Origin: Miscanthus floridulus
Taxonomy: Eukaryota; Streptophyta; Magnoliopsida; Poales; Poaceae
Reading direction: 5' to 3'
Assembly: GCF_019320115.1 (NCBI RefSeq)
Contig: NC_089584.1
Span: forward strand, 80,109,922 to 80,173,921
Length of the DNA stretch: 64,000 nucleotides
Shown: positions 10,134-20,991 of the stretch, piece by piece
How positions within the stretch are numbered: the stretch's first letter is position 1
Layout: each line of letters begins with the position of its first letter
The notes under the pieces: generated by a model
What the model was told of the DNA's origin: nothing
Seen by the model: only the letters and a program-made list of their open reading frames with translations
Database searches by the model: none
Program-made: the position numbers and the translations under genes

Positions 10134-13100
10134 CTACCATTCTTGGAAAAAGGCGGGATAAACTTCTTGCAGATAATCTTCTCTTTCCCATGTAGCATCT
10201 TGTTCACTGTGATTGTTCCACACCACCTTATAGAACTTAATGATCTTACTCCTTGTTACTCTCTCCATCACTTCTAATACTCGAATTGGCTTTTCTTCAT
10301 AGGTCAGATCCGATTGGAGCTGCATGTTGGTGGGTGCAATAGCTTCTTCCGGTACTCGAAGACATTTCTTTAGCTGAGACACATGGAACACATCAAAGAT
10401 TGCACTCATCTCTGGTGGTAGTTGTAGCTTATACGCAACATTTCCTTTTCGTTCCAAGATTTTGTATGGCCCTACATATCTTGGTGAAAGCTTCTTTTTC
10501 ATCCCAAATCTCTTCACACCTTTCATGGGTGATACTCTCAAGTATACATAGTCACCCACTTCAAACGTTAGTGGTCTTCTTCTTCTATCAGCGTAACTCT
10601 TCTGTCTTGATTGAGCTGCCTTCATGTGTTGTTGGATGATACGTACTTGTTCTTCGGCTTCATTGACAAAATCAATACCAAAATATCTCCTTTCACCGGG
10701 CTCAATCCAATTCAATGGAGTTCTGCATTTTCTGCCATATAAGGCTTCAAATGGAGCCATTTTGATACTCGCTTGATAACTGTTGTTATAGGAGAATTCA
10801 GCTAAAGGTAACCATTTCTCCCATGAACCTTTTGAAGATATAACACAAGCTCTAAGTAAATCTTCTAGGATTTGGTTCACTCGCTCTGTCTGTCCTGACG
10901 TTTGCGGATGATAAGCTGAACTTCTTATTAGCTTGGTTCCCAAAGCTTGGTGTAAGTGTTCCCAGAAACGAGCTATGAACTGTGGTCCTCTATCTGAGAT
11001 TATGGTCCTGGGTACTCCATGCAATCTCACGATCTGGGCAACATATATTTCAGCGTATTTCCCAACTATATACCGCGTGTTCACGGGTATGAAGTGTGCT
11101 GACTTGGTGAGACGATCAACAATGACCCAGATTGAATCGTGACCTTGTGGTGTTGTTGGAAGGCCTGTAATAAAGTCCATACTGATTTCCTCCCATTTCC
11201 ATCCTGGAATAGGCAATGGCTGAAGTAATCCAGCGGTTTTCATATGGACGGCTTTCACTCTACTGCAGTTATCACACCTTGCAACATAGGCTGCGATCTC
11301 TTTCTTCATCTTAGTCCACCAAAAATGGGTTTTCAAATCTTGATACATCTTACTACTACCCGGGTGGATAGACAATTTGGAGGAGTGAGCTTCTTCTAAA
11401 ATCTGATTCCTTAGCTCACGGTCTTTTGGCACCACTAGTCGGTCCTCAAACCATAATACACCTCTTTCGTCCAATCTAAAATGTTTGGTCTCTTGCTCTT
11501 GCATTTTTCTCTTGATGTGACTTATTCCTACATCAGTCTGCTGTAGCTCTATGATTCTGCCCTCAAGCGAACAACTGATTGTGATATTGTGTAGTACAGC
11601 AGGATGTAGCAAGTTGAATCCATCTTCCAATAGCGCCTCCACTGTGTTGCAATGGGGCTTTCGACTAAGTGCATCGGCTACTACATTAGCTTTACCCGGA
11701 TGGTAATGCACTTCTAAATTATAGTCCTTAATCAATTCTAACCACCTTCGTTGTCTCATGTTTAATTCTGGCTGGGTAAAGATATACTTGAGGCTTTTAT
11801 GGTCAGTATAGATATGACATACATTGCCCAACAAGTAATGTCTCCATATCTTCAATGCATGGACAACGGCTGCAAGTTCCAAATCATGGGTAGGGTAGTT
11901 GACTTCATGTTTCCTCAACTGCCGAGAGGCATAAGCAATTACTCTCCCTTCTTGCATAAGTACACATCCCAAACCTATTCCTGATGCATCACAAAATACA
12001 TCAAAAGGCTTTTCAATGTCTGGTTGTGCCAGCACAGGTGCTGTAGTCAACAAAGTTCTGAGGGTGTGAAAAGCTGTTTCACATTCTGGTGTCCACTTGT
12101 ATTTCTCATCTTTCTGAAGTAGTCTGGTCATAGGCTTAGCTATCTTTGAGAAGTCTGGAATAAACCGACGATAGTATCCTGCTAACCCTAGGAAACTCCG
12201 AACTTCATGCACCGAAGTTGGGGCTTTCCAATCCATGACCTCCTGTACTTTTGATGGGTCTACTGAGATTCCATCTCTGGATAAAATGTGACCTAAAAAT
12301 GGTACTTTGCTTAACCAAAATTCACATTTGCTCAACTTGGCATATAGCTTATGTTCCCTGAGTCTGGATAGGACAATCCTCAGATGCTCTTCATGATCTG
12401 ACTCATTTTCTGAGTAAATCAATATGTCATCGATAAACACGACCACGAACTTATCCAGTTCGGGCATGAATACCGAGTTCATTAGGTACATGAAATAGGC
12501 TGGAGCATTTGTTAGTCCGAAAGACATAACCAAGTACTCGTATAAGCCGTACCTAGTAGAGAAAGCCGTTTTAGGTATATCCTCCGGTCTGATCTTTATC
12601 TGATGGTAACCTGATCTTAAGTCAATTTTGGAGAATACTTTTGCCTTTGCTAGCTGATCGAACAAGATGTCGATGCGGGGTAACGGATATTTGTTCTTGA
12701 TGGTCACAGCATTGAGCGGTCTGTAATCTACACACATCCTTAGTGACTTATCCTTCTTTTTCACAAACAGTGCTGGACATCCCCACGGAGATGAACTAGG
12801 TTGGATAAGACCTTTGTCCAATAGATCTTGCAATTGAACCTTGAGTTCTGCTAACTCATTGGGTGGCATTCTATATGGCCTTCTGGATATGGGTGCGGTA
12901 CCTGGCACTAATTCAATCTTAAATTCCATGTCCCTATCCGGTGGTAGACCTGGTAATTCCTCTGGAAATACATCCGGAAACTCACAAACCACGGGAATAT
13001 CACATATGGTGGTGGCTTGGATAGCACAGGCTAAATGTTGGGGTTCGAATTCGCGGGAGAGTGGGACTAGAAAAGCATTCCCTCCCGTGGGTTCTCTCAA

Positions 13101-14546
13101 CATAATGGTACGGGTGCTAGTGTCAATAAGAGCACCATGATACTTCATCCAATTCATGCCTAAGATTACACTTATCGACAATCCCGGCAATATTATCAAA
13201 TCTGTTGTGTACTCCCTCCCTTGTATCAAAATGAGTACATTTTTTACTATCTTTTTGGTAGTAACTGTTCCCCCTGCTGAACTTATGTTAAAACCCCCTT
13301 TACTTACTTCTATTATTTCTTGATCATGTCTAGATGCAAATGTTTGACTCATAAATGAATGAGAAGCTCCCGAATCAAATAAAACAACAGCGGGGTGCTT
13401 GTTGACAAGAAACATACCAGCCGTGACAACTTCTCCAGCGGGCACTTCCTCCACAGCAGTATAATGCACTTGTCCCTGTCGTGCCCTGGCATTCAACTGC
13501 CTCTGATTGTTCTGCGTGGGGTTGCCATTCCTCTTGGGGTGGGGGCACTCTTTGGACCAATGACCCAGTTGGTTGCAGTTGAAACAGGGTTGATTACTTC
13601 TGAATCCTGTGGAGCTGTCCTGATTGCCATTTCCTTTTGGTAAGGCAATAGTGAACGCCTTACGAAATGGTTTCTGTGGCCTGTTATTCTGAGCTTTTGG
13701 TGGTGGAGGCCTGAACTTGGGTGCAGGTGGACGGAATTGTGGCCTAGCTGGGATAGGCGCTTTCGACTGGAAAGATCCGGATGCACCGGCCTCATATGCC
13801 CTCTTGCGACCTTTAGCAACAGCATGCATGTTGTTGTGATTTTCTTGGGTCAAGGCATCACTAATGAATTCATTGTACGTGGCACATCGGGAGTTTGCCA
13901 TAGTCTTCATTAATTTGGTACCCAGACCTCGCTTGAAACTCTCAATCTTTTTCTCTTCTGTATCCACGAAACTGGGAGCATACCTTGACAAGTTATTGAA
14001 TGCGTGCATATATTCTGTGAGTGACTTGGTTCCCTGAGTGAGCCTCATAAATTCTGCTGCCTTCATGCGCATCAGGCCTAGGGGAATATGGTGTCCCCTA
14101 AAAGCCAATTTGAATTGATCCCAGGTCACTCTCGCATTAGCAGGCAGAGACGACAGAAAGTGCGTCCACCAGATTCCTGCTGGTCCTTGCAATTGATGAG
14201 AAGCGTATTCTGCTTTCAGGTGCTCTGTGACTCTTAGCAGACGAAATTTCTGCTCGATGGTATTCAGCCACTCATCGGCCTGCAGTGGTTCCTCAGCCAC
14301 CTTGAAGATGGGCGGCTTCGTGTCCAGAAACTCCTTGAATGAACTGTGCTGATTTGGCTCGGCCCCTGGTTGCTGTGGGTGGCCACGAGCAGTGTTTTGC
14401 GCGATGAGGCGCAAAGCTTCTTCCATTGTCCTCTGGCTACCCAAGAACTGGGCAAAGAATTCCTGAGCAGACGGCGTGGGTGGGGGTGGCAAGTCATCAT
14501 GGTTGCCATCCTGGCTGCTACTAGCTCCTGCACGGGTGCGCGTCAT
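10134..14546 (-). CDS. Element D Gag-Pol polyprotein (1470 aa, intact)
   Basis: This single uninterrupted frame encodes the structural and enzymatic proteins of a Ty3/gypsy chromovirus. Approximate positions are: retrotransposon gag domain at 70-220; CCHC knuckle [14 protein letters not shown] near 322-335; aspartic protease [10 protein letters not shown] near 388; reverse transcriptase with FIDDILIYS near 700; RNase H from [10 protein letters not shown] near 853; integrase zinc region ending CDNC near 1090; and the integrase catalytic core with D in MDFITG, D in SDRGPQF and E in GQTERVNQ. A chromodomain-like end (about 1415-1465) contains [16 protein letters not shown]. The chromodomain keeps one aromatic cage tryptophan, but the other cage positions are not aromatic, as in group II plant chromodomains. 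The ATG follows a splice-acceptor-like GCAG. Gag and Pol share one frame, as usual in this lineage. Confidence 0.95.
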   Translation of the reverse strand: MTRTRAGASSSQDGNHDDLPPPPTPSAQEFFAQFLGSQRTMEEALRLIAQNTARGHPQQPGAEPNQHSSFKEFLDTKPPIFKVAEEPLQADEWLNTIEQKFRLLRVTEHLKAEYASHQLQGPAGIWWTHFLSSLPANARVTWDQFKLAFRGHHIPLGLMRMKAAEFMRLTQGTKSLTEYMHAFNNLSRYAPSFVDTEEKKIESFKRGLGTKLMKTMANSRCATYNEFISDALTQENHNNMHAVAKGRKRAYEAGASGSFQSKAPIPARPQFRPPAPKFRPPPPKAQNNRPQKPFRKAFTIALPKGNGNQDSSTGFRSNQPCFNCNQLGHWSKECPHPKRNGNPTQNNQRQLNARARQGQVHYTAVEEVPAGEVVTAGMFLVNKHPAVVLFDSGASHSFMSQTFASRHDQEIIEVSKGGFNISSAGGTVTTKKIVKNVLILIQGREYTTDLIILPGLSISVILGMNWMKYHGALIDTSTRTIMLREPTGGNAFLVPLSREFEPQHLACAIQATTICDIPVVCEFPDVFPEELPGLPPDRDMEFKIELVPGTAPISRRPYRMPPNELAELKVQLQDLLDKGLIQPSSSPWGCPALFVKKKDKSLRMCVDYRPLNAVTIKNKYPLPRIDILFDQLAKAKVFSKIDLRSGYHQIKIRPEDIPKTAFSTRYGLYEYLVMSFGLTNAPAYFMYLMNSVFMPELDKFVVVFIDDILIYSENESDHEEHLRIVLSRLREHKLYAKLSKCEFWLSKVPFLGHILSRDGISVDPSKVQEVMDWKAPTSVHEVRSFLGLAGYYRRFIPDFSKIAKPMTRLLQKDEKYKWTPECETAFHTLRTLLTTAPVLAQPDIEKPFDVFCDASGIGLGCVLMQEGRVIAYASRQLRKHEVNYPTHDLELAAVVHALKIWRHYLLGNVCHIYTDHKSLKYIFTQPELNMRQRRWLELIKDYNLEVHYHPGKANVVADALSRKPHCNTVEALLEDGFNLLHPAVLHNITISCSLEGRIIELQQTDVGISHIKRKMQEQETKHFRLDERGVLWFEDRLVVPKDRELRNQILEEAHSSKLSIHPGSSKMYQDLKTHFWWTKMKKEIAAYVARCDNCSRVKAVHMKTAGLLQPLPIPGWKWEEISMDFITGLPTTPQGHDSIWVIVDRLTKSAHFIPVNTRYIVGKYAEIYVAQIVRLHGVPRTIISDRGPQFIARFWEHLHQALGTKLIRSSAYHPQTSGQTERVNQILEDLLRACVISSKGSWEKWLPLAEFSYNNSYQASIKMAPFEALYGRKCRTPLNWIEPGERRYFGIDFVNEAEEQVRIIQQHMKAAQSRQKSYADRRRRPLTFEVGDYVYLRVSPMKGVKRFGMKKKLSPRYVGPYKILERKGNVAYKLQLPPEMSAIFDVFHVSQLKKCLRVPEEAIAPTNMQLQSDLTYEEKPIRVLEVMERVTRSKIIKFYKVVWNNHSEQDATWEREDYLQEVYPAFFQEW

Positions 14547-14898
14547 CTGCGAAGTTGCAACAATAAGTGATTATTGGTTGATGCCCAGAGATTGCAGATG
14601 AATTAGATACTCATGCCAAACTGAAATTACTTGGAGAAAATTCTCAAAATCACAATAAAAACAGAGGCATAATAATTCTTTCTCGCAACATGACATCACC
14701 AATTTGACCACTTATTGTGCTCATAACGCATGAAATTTTAGAGCGTGATTACCGACAAAGAACGGAAATTGCATTGACGTTCGTCCAAACATGCGATTAA
14801 CATTACATGATAGTTTGGTTACTAATGCCAACTTCAACTACATGTCCATTACATAAATAGAGGTGATACATTAGTCCTTCCACTAAATGCAAAGCGAT
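14547..14898 (-). other. Element D spacer between extra ORF and gag
   Basis: The spacer is AT-rich and non-coding. Its gag-proximal end reads CACTTATTGTTGCAACTTCG then CAG directly before the gag ATG. This is a pyrimidine-rich tract and 3' splice-site consensus that is closely conserved in element B at 30992-31030. No other feature was seen. Confidence 0.6.
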
Positions 14899-15822
14899 CT
14901 ACTCCTCATCATGATCACTATCGAGGTCAGACGCAGAATCATTTCCTTCATCAGGTTCGACTTCCTCTTCAGGTGCCACTTCTTCTTCTTCTTCGTACCC
15001 TTCTAGATCCATTTCTGCGGCTCCAGGTGGTACATAAGGGTGGAGCTGATTGTGCAGTAGATGAACCTCTTCATGCAAATTATCATTGTATTCTTCCGCA
15101 TTGGCCAGCTGCTGTTCCAGCTCAAACTGTCGAGCTCTTAGGACATCTTCCCTGGACCAAGCTGCATTCCGTTGGTGAGTTAACCGAGTCATCTCTTCGG
15201 TGAGCCTCTCAACCTCGATGTCGTGCTCCCTCTGAAGCTGACGTCGGTCTTCACGGGCATGACCAAGAGCACCAGACACACGTCTGAGGCTACCCTCAAC
15301 TCCATCTAACACTCTCATCATTGCGAACATGGCGCTCATTGCAGGGTTATCACTGTTCTGCCCTTCTGCTGCACCAATTTCTAAGGGTCTTCCTCTTGCC
15401 TGCTGCCATGAGTCAGTGGATGGGTTACCTCTGGGAAAGACTCCAACCAAAGCGGCTGCCAGCTCTTGAGGAAAACGATCCATGATATCCCTCAAGATTC
15501 CAAAGGCTGCCCTGCCAGCTGCTTCTTCAGCAGTCCTGCCAGTCGACTCATAACACCAGCCTGTCCACTCAGAATCGTCACCTCGGGGACGAACAACGGC
15601 CTCCACAGTAACTAAGAGACCTTCTCCCAACCGCTCATTCGCCCAGAAGTAGCGGGGTTCCATTCCATCAGGATAGCCTACATAGCTGAGCACTCTCCAT
15701 AAGAGTGTAGGCATCCCAAACTCTCCAAGGAACGTGTGACGTTGGCGGGTACGTGGAGCAAGCTGACGGCTAGGGGCTCTTCCTCCAGTGGACTTACGAG
15801 CAGTCTGCTTGGTGCGTGCCAT
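14899..15822 (-). CDS. Element D extra protein: histone H3-tail mimic, dsRBD-like domain, coiled coil, acidic tail (307 aa)
   Basis: The frame extends five codons upstream to 15837. I chose the Met at 15822 because a splice-acceptor-like GTGCAG abuts it and because it gives a protein beginning M-ARTKQTARKSTGG, identical to mature H3 residues 1-13. The next residues, RAPSRQLAPR, follow H3 14-23 with K14R, R17S, K18R, T22P and K23R. No histone fold follows. Residues 36-125 form a compact domain (PTLLWRVL helix, three strands, then a GRTAEEAAGRAAFGIL helix) whose order resembles a dsRNA-binding domain but without the basic helix patch. About 185-262 is a coiled coil and 271-307 is strongly acidic. 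A broken homologue without the H3 tail sits at 31370-32391. Function is unknown; chromatin mimicry is inference. Confidence 0.85.
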   Translation of the reverse strand: MARTKQTARKSTGGRAPSRQLAPRTRQRHTFLGEFGMPTLLWRVLSYVGYPDGMEPRYFWANERLGEGLLVTVEAVVRPRGDDSEWTGWCYESTGRTAEEAAGRAAFGILRDIMDRFPQELAAALVGVFPRGNPSTDSWQQARGRPLEIGAAEGQNSDNPAMSAMFAMMRVLDGVEGSLRRVSGALGHAREDRRQLQREHDIEVERLTEEMTRLTHQRNAAWSREDVLRARQFELEQQLANAEEYNDNLHEEVHLLHNQLHPYVPPGAAEMDLEGYEEEEEVAPEEEVEPDEGNDSASDLDSDHDEE

Positions 15823-16300
15823 CTGCACCATCAACATGTACCCTTTGGTGAGACAATGCCATAATGGATAAGAGTTACATAAACGAGTAAGAATTTTATA
15901 AGGGGAGGAACAATGTAGTTATGTGAATGGTATTTTACATGATGCATGCTCGTGCCGTACGTCCTTACAAACTTAGAAAAAATTTGCTTCTAACGGTAGA
16001 CACAGTGGCATACATACGTTCTCTCATATATATCGTAACTAGTCGAGCTACACGTTTCGTTGTTAGTGTACCTGCATAAAATTTCATTTCAGCCCTAAAC
16101 CCATAATGAAATATGCAGAATGTAATTGTAAATACTTCCATATATGTATACCCATACACATACTTCCGTATCAATCTACCCGATAAGAATTTAAACCCAC
16201 AATTAAATACGTACCATATACATATGCAAGCATGCATACATGGCCGTACCAAACTAACTCATCCCGACCGCACGCTCACATCTTGCGGTCATACACTCAT

Positions 16301-16308
16301 CTTACCTT
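16301..16308 (-). promoter_or_regulatory. Putative 5' splice site in element D leader
   Basis: On the minus strand CGCCAAG is followed by GTAAGATG, with the predicted exon end at 16306. The equivalent place in element B (39373) reads TGCCAG then GTAAGAAG. Candidate acceptors are GTGCAG^ATG at 15823/15822 and CGCAG^ATG at 14547/14546. Confidence 0.6.
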
Positions 16309-16574
16309 GGCGTAGAGGCATTTGATCCATACATTACCACTCAAGTGAATGGCATCCATACTATAGCACGCCGTATGGACGACGAAGTAAAAACCCCCAT
16401 GTTAGTACTTAAATAGCCACCTAATAGTCCTTAATTTGGGCATACGGAAAGTGATCAATGGCACACTTTAGATTTCAAATACCTATTATATAACTAATAG
16501 TTGCTAGAGAAGGGTTTTTGGAAAACAAAAACTTTTGTTTTTAAATACACTTGTGACAATTAACGTTGAATCTT

Positions 16575-16586
16575 GCTCTGATGCCA
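16575..16586 (-). promoter_or_regulatory. Element D primer-binding site
   Basis: The minus strand reads TGGCATCAGAGC two bases after the 5' LTR. This is one base different from the standard initiator tRNA-Met site TGGTATCAGAGC. Confidence 0.88.
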
Positions 16587-16588
16587 GC

Positions 16589-19500
16589 TGTCGCAGAACC
16601 GACCAATTTATAAGAATACAAGTATAATGGCAATCCGCAAGCGGTCGCACTGTCATACTTGAACCCATATAAACCCGGTAGTCCGTCGAGTACCACGACG
16701 GGTCTCGATAAACGATTTACAACAACCAAGATCGTACAGGATTCAACATTCATGCCACATATTACATAAAGTTCACAGATACTTTTCATCATCAGAGTAC
16801 GAATAGAAAGTTATTACAAACCAAGTTTGATAATTAAAGCGGAAGCAAATAAGTTCAAAGATAAGTTTCCAACGTAGTTTGATACAGTGCCATGCCAGAT
16901 CACGGTCCACAAAAGCAAAGATAGGAATTACTAAGGAAGCCTGCCCAAGGCTTACTCCTCATCCACAGCGGGATAGAAGCAACTCTTGCAATAACCATGA
17001 TACACAGTGCCATCTGCAACAATGGGAAAATAAACCCTGAGTACAAGGAGGTACTCAGCTAGACTTACCCGTCATGAACCAGAAATAAAATGACTCCAAG
17101 GATTATGCAAGGCTGTATAAGTGGACATAACTTGACAACATTTTTGCGAAAAAGGCAATTAATCTTTGTACACTTGGGATTCCTTTATCAAGTTAATCAT
17201 AACTATCCATTTCTAGATTAGCAACTACCCTGTGCCAAACATGTGGTATATTATTTAGAATCATACAATAGTAACCATAGCAGGTAATATAATTCCATAT
17301 TCATCCGAACCATCATGTTTCATAACACAGTTACTACGATGTTGGGACTAGCCAAGTTTCTCACTATCCGGGAGAGACGGCGATTCGAATCGATTTCAAC
17401 CAGCTGGGAATTTATTCCTAACACAAACCCAGATCTACCAGCCACGATAGTCTTAGGTCACCTTTGGTACAACTCCGGTACACATTTCGCGGGTTCGTAC
17501 TGTGCCGCACAATCTGGAACACCAGATGCCAGGATGCTCAGGCCAAGCCTGCCCTTGGGCTCAGTCTGATCGTTCCCCGGAAGGAGCGCACAACAGAACG
17601 ATTCCCGGCCTGAGTTGAATTACTCGGCTTCGCGGTCGGAACGAGTTATCCGGCCAGCTAAGTGAGAGGCATGCGTTCAATCTTGTCAGAAGCGCCAACA
17701 ACGGTACGGTCCTTAATCGACACAGACGGGGATAAGTCCACACCCAAGACCTCCATGCCTTGTTGCTTCCCAATCGACCTCCCGTCCGGTCTCAATTTAC
17801 TTTTACCTCATGGTTCTGTTCCACGATAGCAGATATAGCCAACCGTGCTCCGGTATCCACCTATATCTCGCAGGTGACAGGACATCACCCGACTTCTACC
17901 GGTCTAAGCATGGCTAAGCATATATATATTCGATCCTGGACCTATACCGGTTAAAGGTGTAATATCTGGACAAGGAATGTACATGCATCAATTGGTTTCA
18001 TTCAACTCTTATAACCTAATGCATCAACCATAAATACGTAAGTAAACATTCGTAAATTACTGGGAGACTTATAATGCTCCGGGGCTTGCCTCGCAGAAAG
18101 GAAGTAGGACGATGGTCAGGGCACTCCGGAAGCTCTTCAGGGTTCTGCTCCACGCCTTCGGGAGCTGTGGCTTGCGGATCCTCCTGCGGGTTCCTTTCCT
18201 CTGCTTCTTCGAATTCCAGCAACGTGATTTCTTCCTCCGATCCTAGATGCATGAGTATGGTTTGAGTATTACGAATGCATAATGTTAACAAGTGCATCAC
18301 GTTGTTTGAGTAGGTGCATATCTCTTCTCGCTTACTACTTAACTACTTCTACAATGCATCGACTATGCCATAAACAGTATCTACTTGTTTCACTCATAAC
18401 TGGAGTTCTAAATTTCCAAATCTAGTGATCCTGGACTTTCTGGAAAGCTTATCAAATTTTCTACAACTTTGTTATTAACCATTTTTACAGTCTATATCAG
18501 TTTCAACATGCAACTCATCATATTCTAGAATCAGTCCGGGAATGACTTAACATGCGATATAAAGTAATAACACCTCTACTTCATGTCGTTATTCACAAAT
18601 TGACAACCTAAAACCTACCAACAGTTTAAGCATACCAAACATAGTTAGGATAATATAATGGCAAAGCCCAAACTATTTATTAAATTGCCTTTATTATTTT
18701 ATTTAGATATCTAGGTTAAATAATAATTATATATCAGATGTGCTTAATAAATTCTCAGAAATTTACAGAGCCTTGATAATGCTATCAAATGACTACTATA
18801 AAAATTTCAGGTCATTTTACTAAGTAAAACATCCTATACAAAAATGATAAGGAAGCAAGGCTCGAAATAGCATAAATGGAAAATCCTATTGAAAAGTGTC
18901 AAGCAACAGATTTCTTATTTTTCCTAACATCCATATGGTACTAGTATCACCTCCAACAAATTTCATGAATTTTGGACTCATAATTAATTTATAAAAATTC
19001 ATGCAAGGATTAACTATTTATAAAAGAAAAATCTATAACTATAGATCTACACATGCACTGGTCCTCAAATTTTTATCCAAGCTTAGGTATGACAAGAATA
19101 GCCTACCACAAAAATTTCATAATTTTTGGAGCACAGGAACTCTAGATATAAAATAAACAAATTTGAATGCATTCAAAAGCACATTGGAAATCCCTATTTA
19201 AATCTCCAAAAATTTCTACTGTTGAAGCCAAGAACATATTTTTCCTAAATACTACACTTCCTAAGGAACACAACCATATTTATTTCAACATTTTTGGAGC
19301 TACCAATCAGCAGACACAAAAATAACAAAACCACTCAAAAACTGGATTCAAAATGGTTTAGCCTACACTACTGCTGTCGCTGACAGGTGGGACCCGCTGG
19401 TCAGGGGACCCCACATGTCATCGACACAGAGCAGAGCAGCGGCGCTGCTGGGCAATGCGCGGCTGCGGCTCGACGACGGCGAGCTTCGCCGGCGGTGAGG

Positions 19501-20986
19501 TCATCAGGGTAGGACCTACATGACCTGGCGAACCTATTGAGCTACTTGGCCGGCCCTATTGCTGACCCTAGAGCTAGCGGGGGCGGCTATGGCGGAACGG
19601 CGAGGCTGGACGTCGGCGGGACGCCGGTGACGACCTCGGCGGCTCACTCAAACGCGCGGACAAGCATCTACGAGCTACTGGAAACCTAGCGCATCAACTA
19701 ACGCGTGGAATGGTAGACTAAAACGGCGTGGCCACGACGACGAGGTTGGCGGCGGAGCTCCGGCGAGCTAGCGCACGGCGCTGGGGCTTACCGAGTGCTA
19801 ACAGCGGGCACGGTAGGGCGCAGGGGGTTGCTGGGAAGACGGTGGAGGGTTGCGGTGGGGATGGAGGAGCTAGGCGCGAGCTGGCGCCTCCAACGGCGAT
19901 GGCGGGCTCTCAGCACCGGGGTTGCAGCGGCTGCGGCGAGGTGAGTGGCGAAGGAGAGCCGGGAAAAGCGAAATGAGGGCGCGGACAGGAGCGGGCGGGT
20001 GCTTGCGACTTGAAGGCGCGCCCAGGCGCGGCGTGGCCTGGCTGGGCAGAGCAGAGGCGACGCGCGGCCGTTCTCCCTTCCACGCGGCGGCCAAGGCCTG
20101 ACGGCGGTCGGCCATGAACATTTGATTCAGCTCGTTCAGACACCCGAGGCCGAGCCTGACGCCGAGTTTTCACGATGATACAACGGCTAATCCAAGGCTC
20201 CAAAGCGTAAACCATCTTAACAAAAATCCTAGCCCTATGTACCAGCTTCAACTTTTATTAAGAGAGTAAGCTCTGATTCGCAACAGAAACGTGGAAAAAT
20301 CGTGCTCAAGGTGGGCTTGTCAGGCTGTCAGGGATCCAGACTTAGAAAATTTTTCTTAAGTGATGAAAACAGTGAAAAGCTGATTTTTGTGAGTCCAATT
20401 CAAGCATGTTAGAAGCTAAATCAGTCAAAGGCCCAAAAATCAAAGTTGTTCCTTATGTCAAACTCTACAACTTTGCTTTAGTGAACACCTCCATGCAAGG
20501 TCTCTAACACCTAGTTCAACTTTAGTCAAACATGTCACTTTGAAACCAAGATACACATTCCAACTATGGCTAAATGACCACTTTAGCCCTAGCCCTAAAT
20601 ACCAAAGTTGTTCATGATGATACTCTAAGCATGTTAAAACAATTTGCAAGGTCATTCAAGCATTTCATGAAGTAGTCACACATATAGCCATTCAGGTCAA
20701 CACATGAAATAACACTTAAATGCTTGATCAAGAAATGTGGTCTTCATGAACAAGGTTCCTTTTGTTAACCTAAGTGTAGCTAAGGTGTTATAGTGACCAA
20801 CATTACACACTAGCATTTAGTTGCACATGATCATATGCATATGTTACCAGGAACATGAAATAACAAGCAATGTTTCATATGTTTCGATTAGATGTTTCAA
20901 TTGTAAATGATGACTTATGAATGCTTGATGCTCATGCTTATGTTATGCAAGTCAAGTTATGCAAGGCCAACACCCGAGGTGTTACA
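16589..20986 (-). repeat. Element D 5' LTR (4398 bp)
   Basis: It has the same length and termini as 5692-10089, with scattered single-base differences and no indel large enough to change the length. It holds the second copy of the small conserved ORF at 18016-18300. Confidence 0.95.
18016..18300 (-). CDS. Small LTR-borne ORF (94 aa), second copy
   Basis: The translation is identical to that of the 7119-7403 copy in the other LTR. See that entry for motifs and the homologue in element B. Expression is not shown. Confidence 0.4.
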   Translation of the reverse strand: MMHLLTLCIRNTQTILMHLGSEEEITLLEFEEAEERNPQEDPQATAPEGVEQNPEELPECPDHRPTSFLRGKPRSIISLPVIYECLLTYLWLMH

Positions 20987-20991
20987 ATCGC

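Larger units (their letters stand above)
15823..16588 (-). other. Element D untranslated leader
   Basis: This non-coding stretch lies between the 5' LTR and the extra ORF. It contains the primer-binding site, a strong 5' splice-site match at 16306/16305, and segments conserved with 39011-39667 of element B, such as the CATTTCAGCCC stretch. No start codon context or domain was recognised. Confidence 0.7.
5692..20986 (-). mobile_element. Element D: intact-looking Tekay/Del-like gypsy chromovirus, 15.3 kb
   Basis: The two LTRs are both exactly 4398 bp (5692-10089 and 16589-20986) and the element is flanked by ATCGC at 5687-5691 and 20987-20991. On the minus strand the order is LTR, primer-binding site (16586-16575), leader, extra ORF (15822-14899), gag-pol (14546-10134), polypurine tract (10103-10090), LTR. 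I noticed only about 15 LTR differences by eye, which points to a recent insertion. The integrase-before-end order and the C-terminal chromodomain-like segment place it among chromoviruses; the large LTRs fit Tekay/Del. Confidence 0.95.

Noticed and set aside
14899..15822. A true histone H3 gene or pseudogene
   Set aside because: Similarity ends at about residue 23 and there is no histone fold; the rest matches the retroelement-specific protein of element B.
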